Shown: positions 40,227-52,319 of the stretch, piece by piece
How positions within the stretch are numbered: the stretch's first letter is position 1
Layout: the number at the start of each line of letters is the position of its first letter
Assembly: GCA_025408405.1 (NCBI GenBank)
Contig: JANYJE010000013.1
Span: forward strand, 18,490-82,489
Reading direction: 5' to 3'
Origin: Nitrosomonadales bacterium
GTDB lineage: Bacteria > Pseudomonadota > Gammaproteobacteria > Burkholderiales > Gallionellaceae
Length of the DNA stretch: 64,000 bases
The notes under the pieces: generated by a model
Told to the model about the DNA's origin: nothing
The model's input: the letters and a program-made list of their open reading frames with translations, nothing else
The model's database searches: none
Made by a program: the position numbers and the translations under genes

Positions 40227-40682
40227 TTAATGTAGTTGGCCGGAATTAGCCGGAGTGAGAAGATCTTCGATTATCAATGGATCTAAATCTTCGTGTTGAT
40301 TCCACAGCACCATAAGTGCAATTAGCTTAATCTTGTCTAATGGAAGATCTTCTCGTTCAAGTGCAACAGCACGGTCAATGATCATTTCGCGTTCTACGGG
40401 AGAGATTATTTTGCTGTGCTCCCAAAATGAAATAAATTGTATTCCCGCATTACTGATACGCTGCATTTCCAGATCTGCAAAACAACGTAAACCAGCGTGA
40501 TTTATAGCCGCAGGATAATCGGTATTAGATAAGTGTTTAAGGCCAGTAAGCCAAATCAAAGCTTTGTTTATGTCACTATCATCGAAACCAGCAGCACTTA
40601 ATTTAATGGACAGCTTGTCTGAATCAGGGTAGCTGCCTGCATCAAAGTAGCTTTCAAATAAAAACATCAAAATATCAAACAT
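40227..40682 (-). CDS. smg: Smg/DUF494 family protein
   Basis: MFDILMFLFESYFDAGSYPDSDKLSIKLSAAGFDDSDINKALIWLTGL; between topA and dprA. Confidence 0.92.
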   Translation of the reverse strand: MFDILMFLFESYFDAGSYPDSDKLSIKLSAAGFDDSDINKALIWLTGLKHLSNTDYPAAINHAGLRCFADLEMQRISNAGIQFISFWEHSKIISPVEREMIIDRAVALEREDLPLDKIKLIALMVLWNQHEDLDPLIIEDLLTPANSGQLH

Positions 40683-40701
40683 GGTGCTCCATCAATCAAT
40701 T

Positions 40702-41775
40702 TCAAACAACACGCTGATACAACCCTCCAGGAAGTGTAGCAACCTGACCATCTAACTCAAGTTGTAACAGGATGGCGGATAGTGCCTCAATCGTCAAGCC
40801 ACTACGCATACATAAGGTATCAATGTCGAGCGGCTCATAATCTAGGTGTGCAAAAATTGGGTGAACATTGAGTTTTTTAGTAGGTGGCTTGTCAAGGGGT
40901 GCAAATACACGCAACTCTTCCAAGATATCATTTGCATGATCGACCAATTTAGCACCTTGCTTGATCAATGTGTGACAACCTTTGGCTTGAGGCGAATGAA
41001 TGGAACCAGGAATAGCAAAAACCTCGCGACCTTGTTCAAGTGCCATGCGAGCAGTAATAAGTGAGCCACTTTGTAATGATGCTTCAACAACTAAGCAGCC
41101 CAAACTCAGGCCACTGATAATCCGATTGCGTCGAGGAAAATTGGAAGCTATAGGCGGCGAGCCAAGAGAAAATTCAGAAATCAAACAACCAGAACTAGCC
41201 AATTGATGGGCTAAATCCCGATTTGCTGCAGGGTAAACTTTATCCAAGCCGGTGCCCACCACTGCAATACTGGATCCCCGGCCACGCAAACCACCTTGAT
41301 GCGCAGCTGCATCAATTCCATGTGCCATTCCGCTGACAATACACAAATCTGAGTTGCTGGCAGCTTGAGCAAAAGCTTCAGCATTATGCAAACCTTGTAC
41401 TGTCGCATTTCGGCTCCCCACTATGGCGAGTGAACTGTGATTGAGTAAATCACGCCGCCCTTTTATGTAAAGCAACGGCGGGGGATCAGCAATATTTAGC
41501 AAAGCTTGGGGATAGTCTGTGTCGGCAAGAGTAACAATACTGTTAAGCGGATCTTGCAGCCAGTCTATAACAGGGGCGAGTGCCAGTTGGTTGATCCCAT
41601 TTGAAATGGCATTCGCAATGACCGGTCTGACCACTTGCCTTAATAAATCTTTGGGGGTGGCAAGGATATTGGTGGGCGAGCCAAAAGTCTGTAATAGATT
41701 GCGAAGGCCTTCATTGCCTAAGCCAGGTATCTGGCTCAAAGTAATCCATGACGCTAACTCTGCGTCGATTGGCAT
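40702..41775 (-). CDS. dprA: DNA-processing protein DprA
   Basis: LAIVGSRNATVQGLHNAEAFAQAAS, VSGMAHGIDAAAHQGGLRGRGSSIAVVGTGLDKVYPAANRDLA. Confidence 0.96.
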   Translation of the reverse strand: MPIDAELASWITLSQIPGLGNEGLRNLLQTFGSPTNILATPKDLLRQVVRPVIANAISNGINQLALAPVIDWLQDPLNSIVTLADTDYPQALLNIADPPPLLYIKGRRDLLNHSSLAIVGSRNATVQGLHNAEAFAQAASNSDLCIVSGMAHGIDAAAHQGGLRGRGSSIAVVGTGLDKVYPAANRDLAHQLASSGCLISEFSLGSPPIASNFPRRNRIISGLSLGCLVVEASLQSGSLITARMALEQGREVFAIPGSIHSPQAKGCHTLIKQGAKLVDHANDILEELRVFAPLDKPPTKKLNVHPIFAHLDYEPLDIDTLCMRSGLTIEALSAILLQLELDGQVATLPGGLYQRVV

Positions 41776-41780
41776 ATCAA

Positions 41781-42890
41781 TCAGGGCGTGACAGCATTAT
41801 CCAGAATTTGTACCGGCAGACTTGCTTCAACAACTAGGCCATAAGAAACCATTTCAAAAGTGCGAAACACAAAGATCAGGCCATAGCGGTAATCAGGCAA
41901 TTGCTCTCGCTTTCCAAACAAAACAGTATCCTCACTCACAAATTCACCTTTATGAAATAGCGCAAGAACATGTCCAGTTTCAAGACCATCGCGCCGCCCC
42001 TTATTTAAAGCTATTACAGAATTTTTACCGCCTTGACCAACACCACCGTAGATTGAAATTACGCGAGCAGAAATTTGAGACTCAGGCGGGCGCGGAATGT
42101 AGTTATTAGGAAGGGCAACAGTTGATTGAACTAAGCGGTCACCCTTGTGAATGTCAAGAATCGAATTGGTAATTCTAAGCGTACTGATATCAGCAAGCTT
42201 TTCTACTGTAGCATCTCCCAGATAAATAGCTTCGTACCCTAAACTCTTATTTGATTCAGGATCAATAAACTCGTTGCCAGGACGGAATATTTGCCATGTA
42301 TCACCTTGGTCTACAGGCATATTCTTGGCATAAATAAGATCCATATTACTAACAAGAGCACGCTTTTCGAGTGTTCCAACTACGACTGGTGCACCATTAA
42401 GACCTTTTTCATCAATTACTAATGGCTTGCTAAGGAATGGACCAATAGCACTAGCAGGAATACTCGCAATAGCAACCTGATCGCTACTCATAACCCTGAC
42501 TTTGGGAGATAATTTCTCAATTACGCTGGATTTTTCAGGCGCAATGCCGGGAACCAGATTAGTTGCAGATAAATTCGCGTTAGCAGCATTGTCATTGTTA
42601 AAGGATTCTGTTGTTTTGACAGGCTCACCCACATGCAAAGTTTTGCTAACAGAATCAAGAAAAATTACGTTGCCAGGATAAATCCAGTGTGGATCTTTTA
42701 CCGTGTCCTTGTTTAATCCCCATATTTGAGGCCATTTCCAAGGGTCTTTGAAAAATTTTCCAGAAATATCCCAAAGCGTATCACCCTTAACAACAACGTA
42801 GCGATCCGGTGCGTTTTCACGAATTACCAGTTCATCAGCAGAGGCGAGAATAGGCAAAAGAAAACAAATCAGCGATATAATCTTGCGCAT
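41781..42890 (-). CDS. LysM peptidoglycan-binding domain protein
   Basis: Signal peptide plus YVVVKGDTLWDISGKFFKDPWKWPQIWGLNKDTVKDPHWIYPGNVIFL. Confidence 0.92.
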   Translation of the reverse strand: MRKIISLICFLLPILASADELVIRENAPDRYVVVKGDTLWDISGKFFKDPWKWPQIWGLNKDTVKDPHWIYPGNVIFLDSVSKTLHVGEPVKTTESFNNDNAANANLSATNLVPGIAPEKSSVIEKLSPKVRVMSSDQVAIASIPASAIGPFLSKPLVIDEKGLNGAPVVVGTLEKRALVSNMDLIYAKNMPVDQGDTWQIFRPGNEFIDPESNKSLGYEAIYLGDATVEKLADISTLRITNSILDIHKGDRLVQSTVALPNNYIPRPPESQISARVISIYGGVGQGGKNSVIALNKGRRDGLETGHVLALFHKGEFVSEDTVLFGKREQLPDYRYGLIFVFRTFEMVSYGLVVEASLPVQILDNAVTP

Positions 42891-42979
42891 GGCAAACCCC
42901 AGCTAAGTAAATGAATGCGGTGCAATGTTTGCACAACTGTTTAAATTCTGCATCTAGTCACTTAAATTAGCAAGCTTTT

Positions 42980-43483
42980 ATGGCAATTCATCAAATACTT
43001 CAATACCCGGACGAACGTCTGCATACCATTGCAAATAAGGTCAGTGCGGTCACGGAAACAACTCGTAAGTTTATTAATGACATGGCTGAAACGATGTATG
43101 CTGCTCCAGGCATCGGTCTTGCAGCCACCCAAGTGGATGTACATCAATGCATCATAGTAGTAGATGCATCAGAGACGCATGACAAGCTTATTGCGTTCAT
43201 TAATCCTGAATTAATAGCCTGCAGTGGCGAAAGTGAGTGTGAAGAGGGATGTTTATCAGTACCCGGCATTTACGAAAAAGTGCGGAGAGCAAAAAAAATT
43301 ACGGTACGCGCACTAAATGTCGAAGGAGAAACATTTACATTGGATGCAGAGGGCTTGCTGGCCGTTTGTATCCAGCACGAAATGGATCACCTGCAAGGCA
43401 AGGTATTCGTAGAGTATCTCTCTCACCTTAAACAAACGCGCATACGCTCAAAGCTAAAAAAACGTAGACGCGAAACGATGTAA
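42980..43483 (+). CDS. def: peptide deformylase
   Basis: APGIGLAATQVDVHQCIIVVD, EEGCLSVPG, QHEMDHLQGKVFVEYLS. Confidence 0.97.
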   Translation: MAIHQILQYPDERLHTIANKVSAVTETTRKFINDMAETMYAAPGIGLAATQVDVHQCIIVVDASETHDKLIAFINPELIACSGESECEEGCLSVPGIYEKVRRAKKITVRALNVEGETFTLDAEGLLAVCIQHEMDHLQGKVFVEYLSHLKQTRIRSKLKKRRRETM

Positions 43484-43494
43484 CGGGAAAAGCA

Positions 43495-44427
43495 TTGAAA
43501 ATAATTTTCGCAGGCACCCCAGCTTTCGCTGCAAAAGCCCTGCAAGCCATACTGGCGCAACAATACGATGTAGTAGCAGTACTCACGCAGCCAGATCGAC
43601 CTGCTGGGCGAGGTATGCAGCTTACTCCCAGCCCTGTAAAACTGTTGGCTGAGCAACACAATATTCCAGTGTTGCAGCCGCACACCCTGAAATCTGTTGA
43701 GATCCAACATCAATTGGCGAATTATCAGGCCGATGTTATGGTCGTAGCGGCTTACGGCTTGATATTGCCTCCACCGGTTTTGCAACTGTCACGCCACGGC
43801 TGCCTGAATATCCACGCATCACTGCTCCCGCGATGGAGAGGAGCTGCGCCTATTCAGCGAGCGATTCTGGCGGGAGATGAGGTAACCGGAATTACGATAA
43901 TGCAGATGGATGAGGGGTTGGATACTGGAGATACTCTACTGAAGAAAATTTGCCTGATTGCTCCCGATGACACTGCGCAAACATTATTAGAAAAATTGTC
44001 TGAACACGGAGCGGAGGCCATCCTTGAGGTTTTACAAAAAATGCAACATGGAACACTAAGTGCAACCGCCCAAGACTCAGCGCAGGCAAACTACGCAAAT
44101 AAGCTAAACAAAATCGAAGCACAACTGAACTGGACTCAAAGTGCGGGCCAATTGGAACGCGCTGTCCGAGGGTATAATCCCTTTCCGGTAGCATTTGCAA
44201 AATTCAATAGTATCCCCATCAAAATATGGCAGGCAAAAATACTTGACGATATGCATGGCGAACCTGGAACCATTTTGGCAATAGACAAACACGGAATACA
44301 GGTTGCCTGCGGACAGGGCGCACTGTGCTTAGAGATGCTGCAACGACCCAATGGCAAGGTATTGCCATTCAACCAATTTTTGCAAGGCTTCAACCTCAAG
44401 ACGGGTGACCGCTTTGAGGTGATCTGA
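43495..44427 (+). CDS. fmt: methionyl-tRNA formyltransferase
   Basis: KIIFAGTPAFAAKALQAIL...LNIHASLLPRWRGAAPIQRAILAGDEVTGITIMQMDEGLDTGD; TTG start. Confidence 0.96.
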   Translation: MKIIFAGTPAFAAKALQAILAQQYDVVAVLTQPDRPAGRGMQLTPSPVKLLAEQHNIPVLQPHTLKSVEIQHQLANYQADVMVVAAYGLILPPPVLQLSRHGCLNIHASLLPRWRGAAPIQRAILAGDEVTGITIMQMDEGLDTGDTLLKKICLIAPDDTAQTLLEKLSEHGAEAILEVLQKMQHGTLSATAQDSAQANYANKLNKIEAQLNWTQSAGQLERAVRGYNPFPVAFAKFNSIPIKIWQAKILDDMHGEPGTILAIDKHGIQVACGQGALCLEMLQRPNGKVLPFNQFLQGFNLKTGDRFEVI

Positions 44428-44428
44428 A

Positions 44429-45700
44429 ATGCACATCATTCAGCAAGCAGCAGTTAGTGTGGTTAATCAGGTAATGAGTGGGCGCAACCTCAACCAGGTG
44501 TTGAGCGAAGTAGTGAGTGTGCAGGGCGAACTTACCCATCAACAACGCGGAGCATTGACCGACATTAGCTACGGCACGTTGCGTTACTACGGGCAGTTGG
44601 CCAAGATTCTGGATGCTTTGCTGGACAAACCGCTGCAAGACCCACAAATCAGATACATGTTGCTGATTGCGTTATATCAGCTACAGTACACTAAAGCCGC
44701 AGAACACGCAGTGGTTGATCATGCAGTAAGCGCTATTCGTAAACGCAATCCGGCGGCAAGCGGTTTGGTAAATGCTGTACTAAGAAACTACCTGAGAAAT
44801 AAAGATCAGCTTATTCAGGCGGCAATGCAAGCAGAAGAGGGGCGCTACTCATACCCACAATGGTGGATAAATGCGATCAAATCTCAGTATGCTGCACAGG
44901 CAGAGGGAATATTGCTCGCGGGGAATCAACATCCGCCGATGACCTTGCGGATAAATCGCAGGCGCACGACAGCTCTGGAATATCTGAAACTACTAACTCA
45001 ACATGAGATTCATGCTCGAATTGTTGAGCCTAATGCCATCATGCTGGATCACGCAGTAACAGTGAACAAGTTGCCAGGATTTCTCGATGGTCTAGTTTCA
45101 GTTCAGGATGCAGGTGCTCAATACGCTGCGGCCATTCTGGATATTCACGATGGCATGTACGTACTTGATGCATGCGCCGCCCCGGGAGGAAAAAGCGCTC
45201 ATTTACTGGAAATTGCAGAAATCGAACTGGTTTCACTGGACAAAGATGCGCAAAGGTTACAGCGTGTACGCGAAAATATGCAGCGTTTGCAATTGAATGC
45301 CACGCTGGTAGTCGGCGATGCAGTAAAACCAGACAGTTGGTGGAATGGGAAGCTATTTCAACGAATTTTGGCAGACGTGCCCTGCTCTGCTTCCGGTGTG
45401 GTACGCCGCCACCCCGATATTAAATGGCTTAGACGGCCATCGGACATAGAAAATTTTGCGCAACAGCAACAGCAGATATTGGCAGCCTTGTGGCCACTTC
45501 TGGCTGCTGATGGTAAGTTACTCTATGCAACATGTTCCATTTTTGCGCGAGAGAATCAGCAGTCCGTCAATGAGTTTTTAAATCAACACCCAGATGCCAG
45601 GCAACTGCCAATAACGGCGCCAGATGTCAATTACGGACAGATTTTGCCCGATGACCAGCATGATGGATTTTTTTATGCATTGCTGCACAAGCAGGTTTAA
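44429..45700 (+). CDS. rsmB: 16S rRNA (cytosine967-C5)-methyltransferase
   Basis: DACAAPGGKSAHLLEIAEIELVSLDKD, ADVPCSASGVVRRHPDIKW. Confidence 0.96.
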   Translation: MHIIQQAAVSVVNQVMSGRNLNQVLSEVVSVQGELTHQQRGALTDISYGTLRYYGQLAKILDALLDKPLQDPQIRYMLLIALYQLQYTKAAEHAVVDHAVSAIRKRNPAASGLVNAVLRNYLRNKDQLIQAAMQAEEGRYSYPQWWINAIKSQYAAQAEGILLAGNQHPPMTLRINRRRTTALEYLKLLTQHEIHARIVEPNAIMLDHAVTVNKLPGFLDGLVSVQDAGAQYAAAILDIHDGMYVLDACAAPGGKSAHLLEIAEIELVSLDKDAQRLQRVRENMQRLQLNATLVVGDAVKPDSWWNGKLFQRILADVPCSASGVVRRHPDIKWLRRPSDIENFAQQQQQILAALWPLLAADGKLLYATCSIFARENQQSVNEFLNQHPDARQLPITAPDVNYGQILPDDQHDGFFYALLHKQV

Positions 45701-45713
45701 GGCAAGCTATTTT

Positions 45714-46307
45714 ATGGTGGTAATTGCCATGATATGGCTTGGCATAACCACAGCAAATGCACAGGGAATAGATGTCAGAAGAGCGGAAATCCGCCAGGCG
45801 GAAGATGGATATCAAATCGCAGTAGACTTCAATATCAGCTTATCATTTTATGTAGAGCAGGCATTGATTCGCGGCATTACGTTGAACTTTGTAAGTGAAT
45901 ATAAGCTTACTCGTTCACGTTGGTATTGGCTGAGTGAGGTGGTAGCAAATAGCGAGCAAATAACAAAGCTTTCGTACAGCGCATTGACAAGGCAATATCG
46001 AATTGCGCGAGGCACATTATTTCAAAACTTTGACAGTCTTGAAGAGGCGCTAGTGGTTCTGGGTCACCAGACATCCAGCCCCATGTCGTCTGAGTTATTT
46101 AACTCCAGTAACGGCTATCTTGTTTCACTGCTTAAGAAAGATCCGGTTTATTCCGCCAATGTTCGCATGAGCCTGGATGTCTCGCAGTTGCCCAAACCCC
46201 TGCAAGTCAATGCGCTGGCTGGCGATGACTGGAGTCTGGACTCGGCGGTATATTCCTGGGTAATAACTCCCGCAGCAATAGCGGCAGCCAGGATTACGTT
46301 ACCGTGA
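45714..46307 (+). CDS. DUF4390 domain protein
   Basis: Signal peptide then VRRAEIRQAEDGYQIAVDFNISLSFYVEQALIRGITLNFVSEYKLTRSRWYW; lies between rsmB and ntrY. ATG at 45714. Confidence 0.85.
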   Translation: MVVIAMIWLGITTANAQGIDVRRAEIRQAEDGYQIAVDFNISLSFYVEQALIRGITLNFVSEYKLTRSRWYWLSEVVANSEQITKLSYSALTRQYRIARGTLFQNFDSLEEALVVLGHQTSSPMSSELFNSSNGYLVSLLKKDPVYSANVRMSLDVSQLPKPLQVNALAGDDWSLDSAVYSWVITPAAIAAARITLP

Positions 46308-48427
46308 AATATATAATCATAATCAGCGGGGCAATTGGCGTTCTGCTCCTCTACTTGCTGTCTAGCGCCAGCGCAAATACTGATCTGTTCTCACATAATT
46401 ACAGCAGTTTGCTGACACTTACAGGTTTGCTGACCGTTTGTCTGAGTTTGCTCGTGGGATATCAGTTATGGCAGTTGCGCAGAAAACTTAAAGCAAAGGT
46501 ATACGGTGCAAAACTGACTTTGCGCTTAGTTGTTTTTTTCACCTTGTTAGCTATTTTGCCTGGCTTGCTGGTGTATGCCGTTTCAGTGCAATTTCTCGAC
46601 AAAAGCATTGAGTCGTGGTTCGACGTGCGTGTAGAAAAAGCATTGGAGGGCGGCCTGAATCTAGGACGCAGTTCGCTAGAAAATGGATTGCAAGAATTGC
46701 GCAAAAAAGCTCAGTTCGTTTCCCACATGTTAATTGACCAGTCTGCTGAGGAGCGTGCAGCTACATTAAGTAACATGATAGACAAAGAGGCTGCTCAAGA
46801 GGCAGCGTTGTTTAACATTAAAGGGGAGCTACTGAACTCGGCAGCCAGCAATATGCATCAGCTCCTTATACCCGATGCCAAAGTTTTTCAGCAGTTAAGA
46901 CAAAATGGCCAACTCAGTGTTGTAGATACACTGCCAGATAACAGCCTGATCCTGCGGGTTATGGTGATTGTCCGGCCAGTTCACCGGCCAGGTGAAGAAA
47001 GAATTTTGCAATTTGTCCAACCTGTACCCAAGCAATTTTCAGAGGATGCAGAAACAGTCCAGGCGGTTTACCGTGACTATCAGGAGTTATCAATATCGCG
47101 CGTTGGGCTGAAACGCTTGTATGGCATTACCCTAACCTTATCACTGCTGATCGTGTTGCTAAGCGCAGTGTCAGCAGCATTTTTTTTGAGCGCTCGTCTC
47201 AGTGAGCCACTAGTGGCTCTGGCAGAGGGAACGCGAGCCGTGGCACAGGGGAATTTCAGTGGAAAATATCCGATTCAAAGTACCGATGAGCTAGGAGCAT
47301 TGACCGGTCTGTTCAATCAGATGACCGCACAATTATCTGATGCAAAAAAACTTAGTGAGTGGCAACAACGACAGGTAGAGAAAACCAAAGCATATCTGGA
47401 GAGTGTATTAACGCATTTGTCATCAGGTGTACTAGTTGTGGATGAAAAATTGCGCTTACGCTCGGCAAACACCAGCGCTGTACAAATACTGGATGTAGCA
47501 TTGACGGACATGCGAGGTGTTTCATTATTGGCTCTAGCAGAGCAGCATAATCTATTGCGGCCATTTATTGACGAAATACTACAAGCATTTAGCGATACAA
47601 ATCACGTTGAATGGCAACGTCAAATTGAGCGCATGAGCAAAAATGGCAATCAGATTTTGTTGTTGCGTGGTACGCGATTATTCTCGACGGCGGAAGCCGG
47701 CTATGTCGTGGTGTTTGATGACATTACACACCTGCTGCAGGCGGAGAGACAAGCAGCGTGGGGTGAAGTTGCGCGTCGCTTAGCGCATGAAATAAAAAAT
47801 CCGCTCACCCCCATTCAGCTTTCAGCCGAGCGCTTACAGTACAAGTTAAGTGAAAAACTCGAGGAAAGCGATGCAAAACTATTGCATCGGGCGACCCAGA
47901 CCATAGTGAGTCAAGTGGCGGCAATGAAAAACATGGTAACTGAGTTTGCCGATTATGCGCGCTCACCTGCGGCCAAACTTACCAGTCTGGATATGCACCT
48001 GTTGTTGTATGAGGTGTTGGGCCTGTATGAGGCAAACAGCAGTCCAATTACGCAAAAACTAGAGGCCACGCAGACCAGAATTAATGGCGATGCTACGCGG
48101 TTACGCCAGGTTATTCATAATTTGTTGCACAACGCGCATGATGCTTTGCAGAATGTAGCGCAACGAGAAATTATTTTGCTGACGGAAAATATTCCGACTA
48201 GGTTTAAATTAAGCGTATTAGACAATGGCAGCGGATTTCCAGAGCATGTACTGGCCCGTGTATTTGAACCTTATATGACAACTAAAGATAAGGGAACAGG
48301 ATTGGGGTTGCCCATTGTTAAAAAAATTGTGGAAGAACATGGTGGATCTATTCACATAGAGAACAGGCAGACTGGTGGCACATGTGTAAGCATAACATTG
48401 CCGTTAATAGCAGAGGGGGGGCAATGA
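46304..48427 (+). CDS. ntrY: NtrY-like membrane sensor histidine kinase
   Basis: N-terminal TM region, HAMP, PAS, AWGEVARRLAHEIKNPLTPIQLSAERL H-box and GTGLGLPIVKKIVEEHGG G2 box; GTG start overlapping the preceding gene by 4 nt. Confidence 0.93.
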   Translation: MKYIIIISGAIGVLLLYLLSSASANTDLFSHNYSSLLTLTGLLTVCLSLLVGYQLWQLRRKLKAKVYGAKLTLRLVVFFTLLAILPGLLVYAVSVQFLDKSIESWFDVRVEKALEGGLNLGRSSLENGLQELRKKAQFVSHMLIDQSAEERAATLSNMIDKEAAQEAALFNIKGELLNSAASNMHQLLIPDAKVFQQLRQNGQLSVVDTLPDNSLILRVMVIVRPVHRPGEERILQFVQPVPKQFSEDAETVQAVYRDYQELSISRVGLKRLYGITLTLSLLIVLLSAVSAAFFLSARLSEPLVALAEGTRAVAQGNFSGKYPIQSTDELGALTGLFNQMTAQLSDAKKLSEWQQRQVEKTKAYLESVLTHLSSGVLVVDEKLRLRSANTSAVQILDVALTDMRGVSLLALAEQHNLLRPFIDEILQAFSDTNHVEWQRQIERMSKNGNQILLLRGTRLFSTAEAGYVVVFDDITHLLQAERQAAWGEVARRLAHEIKNPLTPIQLSAERLQYKLSEKLEESDAKLLHRATQTIVSQVAAMKNMVTEFADYARSPAAKLTSLDMHLLLYEVLGLYEANSSPITQKLEATQTRINGDATRLRQVIHNLLHNAHDALQNVAQREIILLTENIPTRFKLSVLDNGSGFPEHVLARVFEPYMTTKDKGTGLGLPIVKKIVEEHGGSIHIENRQTGGTCVSITLPLIAEGGQ

Positions 48428-49047
48428 CGACCAAAGAAATACTGGTAGTAGACGATGAAATCGGCATACGTGAATTACTCTCTGAAATTCTGTTTGACGA
48501 AGGATATCGCGTTCATCTTGCAGAAAATGCACAGCAAGCGCGAGAATTCCGCGCGCAGCAAACACCGAATCTAGTGTTACTGGATATCTGGATGCCTGAC
48601 ACAGATGGGCTTGTTTTGCTCAAGGAGTGGGTTGACCAAGGTTTGTTAACTATGCCGGTAATAATGATGTCAGGGCACGGTACGATTGAAACAGCATTGG
48701 AAGCAACACGAATTGGTGCGGCGGATTTTCTAGAAAAACCAATAGCCTTGCAGAAGCTACTCAAAACAGTGGCCCAAGTCATTCAACAGGGAGCAAAGCC
48801 CAAGACTCAAGTGGAAGGGCAAACACAGAACTATGATGAACCTAGCTTGCCACTATTTCACCTGCCGCTAGATTTACCTTTGCGCGAAGCGCGAGAGCAT
48901 TTCGACAACCTCTATTTTAATTATCAAATGAACAAGGAAAACGGAAATGTAACTCGTGTAGCAGACAACATAGGCATTGAACGCACACACTTATACCGCA
49001 AGCTAAAACAACTAGGTATAAAAATGACGAAAAAACACACAGATTGA
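48424..49047 (+). CDS. NtrX-like response regulator lacking the sigma-54 AAA+ domain
   Basis: Receiver ILVVDDEIGIRELLSEILFDEGY...NLVLLDIWMPDTDG joined by a short linker to Fis-type HTH LREAREHFDNLYFNYQMNKENGNVTRVADNIGIERTHLYRKLKQLGI; no GAFTGA or Walker motifs. Confidence 0.9.
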   Translation: MTTKEILVVDDEIGIRELLSEILFDEGYRVHLAENAQQAREFRAQQTPNLVLLDIWMPDTDGLVLLKEWVDQGLLTMPVIMMSGHGTIETALEATRIGAADFLEKPIALQKLLKTVAQVIQQGAKPKTQVEGQTQNYDEPSLPLFHLPLDLPLREAREHFDNLYFNYQMNKENGNVTRVADNIGIERTHLYRKLKQLGIKMTKKHTD

Positions 49048-49212
49048 TGACATTTGCGTCCAATAAGCCCTAAAGATCCGAACAATTAATTAATGCGGCT
49101 AGATGGCAGGTTATGGCCGGAGTTGCCCAAAACAGGGCGGTACGGCATAATTACACATTTGTAGTATAAAAATAATTTAGCCCGTTAAGGGACGATCTTA
49201 GGAGGCTGTAAA

Positions 49213-51228
49213 ATGGCTATGGCGCGAAATGTAAAACCCCCAAAGTTTAATGATGTGACAGGTGCGATTCGCGCTTTAGCGATGGATGCAGTGCAAAAGG
49301 CTAATTCTGGCCATCCAGGCGCACCTATGGGTATGGCGGAAATCGCTGAGGCACTGTGGAATCACCACCTGCGCCATAACCCGGCGAATCCTAAATGGGC
49401 AGATCGCGATCGTTTTGTACAATCGAATGGTCATGGCTCCATGCTTATCTATGCGCTGTTGCATCTGACAGGCTACGATTTGCCTCTGGAGGAGCTAAAG
49501 CGCTTCCGCCAAATGCATTCCAAGACACCCGGCCACCCAGAATATGGCTATACCGTGGGTGTTGAAACCACAACAGGTCCTTTAGGTCAGGGCATCACCA
49601 ACGCCGTGGGTATGGCGATGGCAGAAAAATTGCTGGCAAATGAATTTAACCGTCCCGGGCATGAAATTGTTAACCACCACACTTACGTATTCATGGGCGA
49701 TGGTTGCCTGATGGAGGGTATTTCACACGAAGCCTGTGCCTTGGCGGGTACTTGGGGTCTGGGCAAGCTGATCGCATTCTGGGATGACAATGACATCTCT
49801 ATCGATGGACATGTAGGCGGCTGGTTTACAGACAACACGCCCAAGCGTTTTGAAGCTTATGGCTGGCACGTAATTGCCGATGTGGAAGGTCATGATTCCG
49901 CAGAGCTTGATGCGGCAATCAAAGCCGCTAAGGCGGTAACGGACAAGCCAACACTGATTTGCTGCAAGACCATAATCGGAGCCGGCTCCCCAAACAAGGA
50001 AGGAACGCATGACGTTCACGGCGCGGCACTGGGTGATGCGGAAATTGCGGCTACACGTGCGCATATTGGCTGGAACTATCCACCGTTTGAAATTCCGGCA
50101 CACGTTTACCAAGCTTGGGATGCACGCACCAAAGGTGCAGGCATGGAAAAGTTGTGGAATAATAATTTTGCCGAGTATCGTGCAAAATATCCAGAAGAGG
50201 CAGCAGAGTTTGAGCGCCGCATGAAGGGCGATTTACCGGCTAACTGGACGAAACACGCAGCAGAAGTTATGAAGCAAATTAATGAGAAGGCGGAAACAAT
50301 CGCTACGCGTAAGGCTTCTCAAAATGCAATTAATGCGCTCGTTCCCGCGCTGCCAGAATTTTTGGGAGGATCGGCTGATCTGACAGGTTCGAATCTGACA
50401 AACTGGACAGGTGCCAAGCACGTGCACGGTACCAAGCCAGGCAACTACATTAGCTACGGCGTGCGCGAATTTGGCATGTCACACATCATGAACGGTATGG
50501 CGTTGCACGGTGGCTTGATGCCTTTCGGCGGTACCTTCCTGATGTTCTCGGAATATGCGCGCAATGCGTTGCGCATGTCGGCTTTGATGAAGCAGCGCGT
50601 GATCTATGTGTTTACCCATGACTCCATCGGTCTGGGTGAAGACGGTCCGACTCATCAACCGGTAGAGCAAACGACCACATTGCGTTATATCCCGAACATG
50701 GATGTATGGCGCCCATGCGACACAGTGGAATCAGCGGCATCCTGGATTAACGCGGTAGAGCGCAAGACTGGGCCATCCTCACTGATATTCAGCCGCCAAA
50801 ACCTGAATTTCCAGAAGCGCGATGCCGCGCAGATGGCGAATGTTCGCAAAGGTGGCTATGTACTGTCAGAGGCTGGTAACAGCAAGGCGCAGGCCATTAT
50901 TATTGCAACGGGTTCGGAAGTTGCACTGGCAATCGAAGCTCAAAAAATTCTGGCACAGGAAGGTATTCATGTACGCGTAGTTTCCATGCCATCCACCAAC
51001 GTTTTTGATCGCCAGGATCAGGCTTACAAAGATAGCGTATTGACTAAAGGTGTGAAGCGAGTAGCCGTGGAAGCCGGTGTAACCGGCTTTTGGCATAAAT
51101 ATGTCGGGCTGGAAGGCGCTGTCATCGGCATGGATTGTTTTGGTGAATCCGCACCAGCGGGAGAGCTGTTTAAACACTTCGGTTTTACCACAGAGAATGT
51201 AGTGAAGACCGTTAAAAGCATACTGTAA
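49213..51228 (+). CDS. tkt: transketolase
   Basis: [75 protein letters not shown] upstream. Confidence 0.97.
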   Translation: MAMARNVKPPKFNDVTGAIRALAMDAVQKANSGHPGAPMGMAEIAEALWNHHLRHNPANPKWADRDRFVQSNGHGSMLIYALLHLTGYDLPLEELKRFRQMHSKTPGHPEYGYTVGVETTTGPLGQGITNAVGMAMAEKLLANEFNRPGHEIVNHHTYVFMGDGCLMEGISHEACALAGTWGLGKLIAFWDDNDISIDGHVGGWFTDNTPKRFEAYGWHVIADVEGHDSAELDAAIKAAKAVTDKPTLICCKTIIGAGSPNKEGTHDVHGAALGDAEIAATRAHIGWNYPPFEIPAHVYQAWDARTKGAGMEKLWNNNFAEYRAKYPEEAAEFERRMKGDLPANWTKHAAEVMKQINEKAETIATRKASQNAINALVPALPEFLGGSADLTGSNLTNWTGAKHVHGTKPGNYISYGVREFGMSHIMNGMALHGGLMPFGGTFLMFSEYARNALRMSALMKQRVIYVFTHDSIGLGEDGPTHQPVEQTTTLRYIPNMDVWRPCDTVESAASWINAVERKTGPSSLIFSRQNLNFQKRDAAQMANVRKGGYVLSEAGNSKAQAIIIATGSEVALAIEAQKILAQEGIHVRVVSMPSTNVFDRQDQAYKDSVLTKGVKRVAVEAGVTGFWHKYVGLEGAVIGMDCFGESAPAGELFKHFGFTTENVVKTVKSIL

Positions 51229-52254
<1,026 letters not shown>

Positions 52255-52267
52255 TTGTTTGAACCCG

Positions 52268-52299
52268 GGGCTGGCATCTCTGCCAGCCCTTTGTTTTTT
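52268..52299 (+). terminator. Rho-independent terminator between gap and pgk
   Basis: GGGCTGGCA-tctc-TGCCAGCCC followed by TTTGTTTTTT. Confidence 0.88.
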
Positions 52300-52319
52300 G
52301 TATGTTCAAAGGAAACAAC

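Noticed and set aside
50386-50400. GGTTCGAATCTG resembling a tRNA T-loop
   Set aside because: Lies inside tkt coding sequence; no cloverleaf or acceptor stem.
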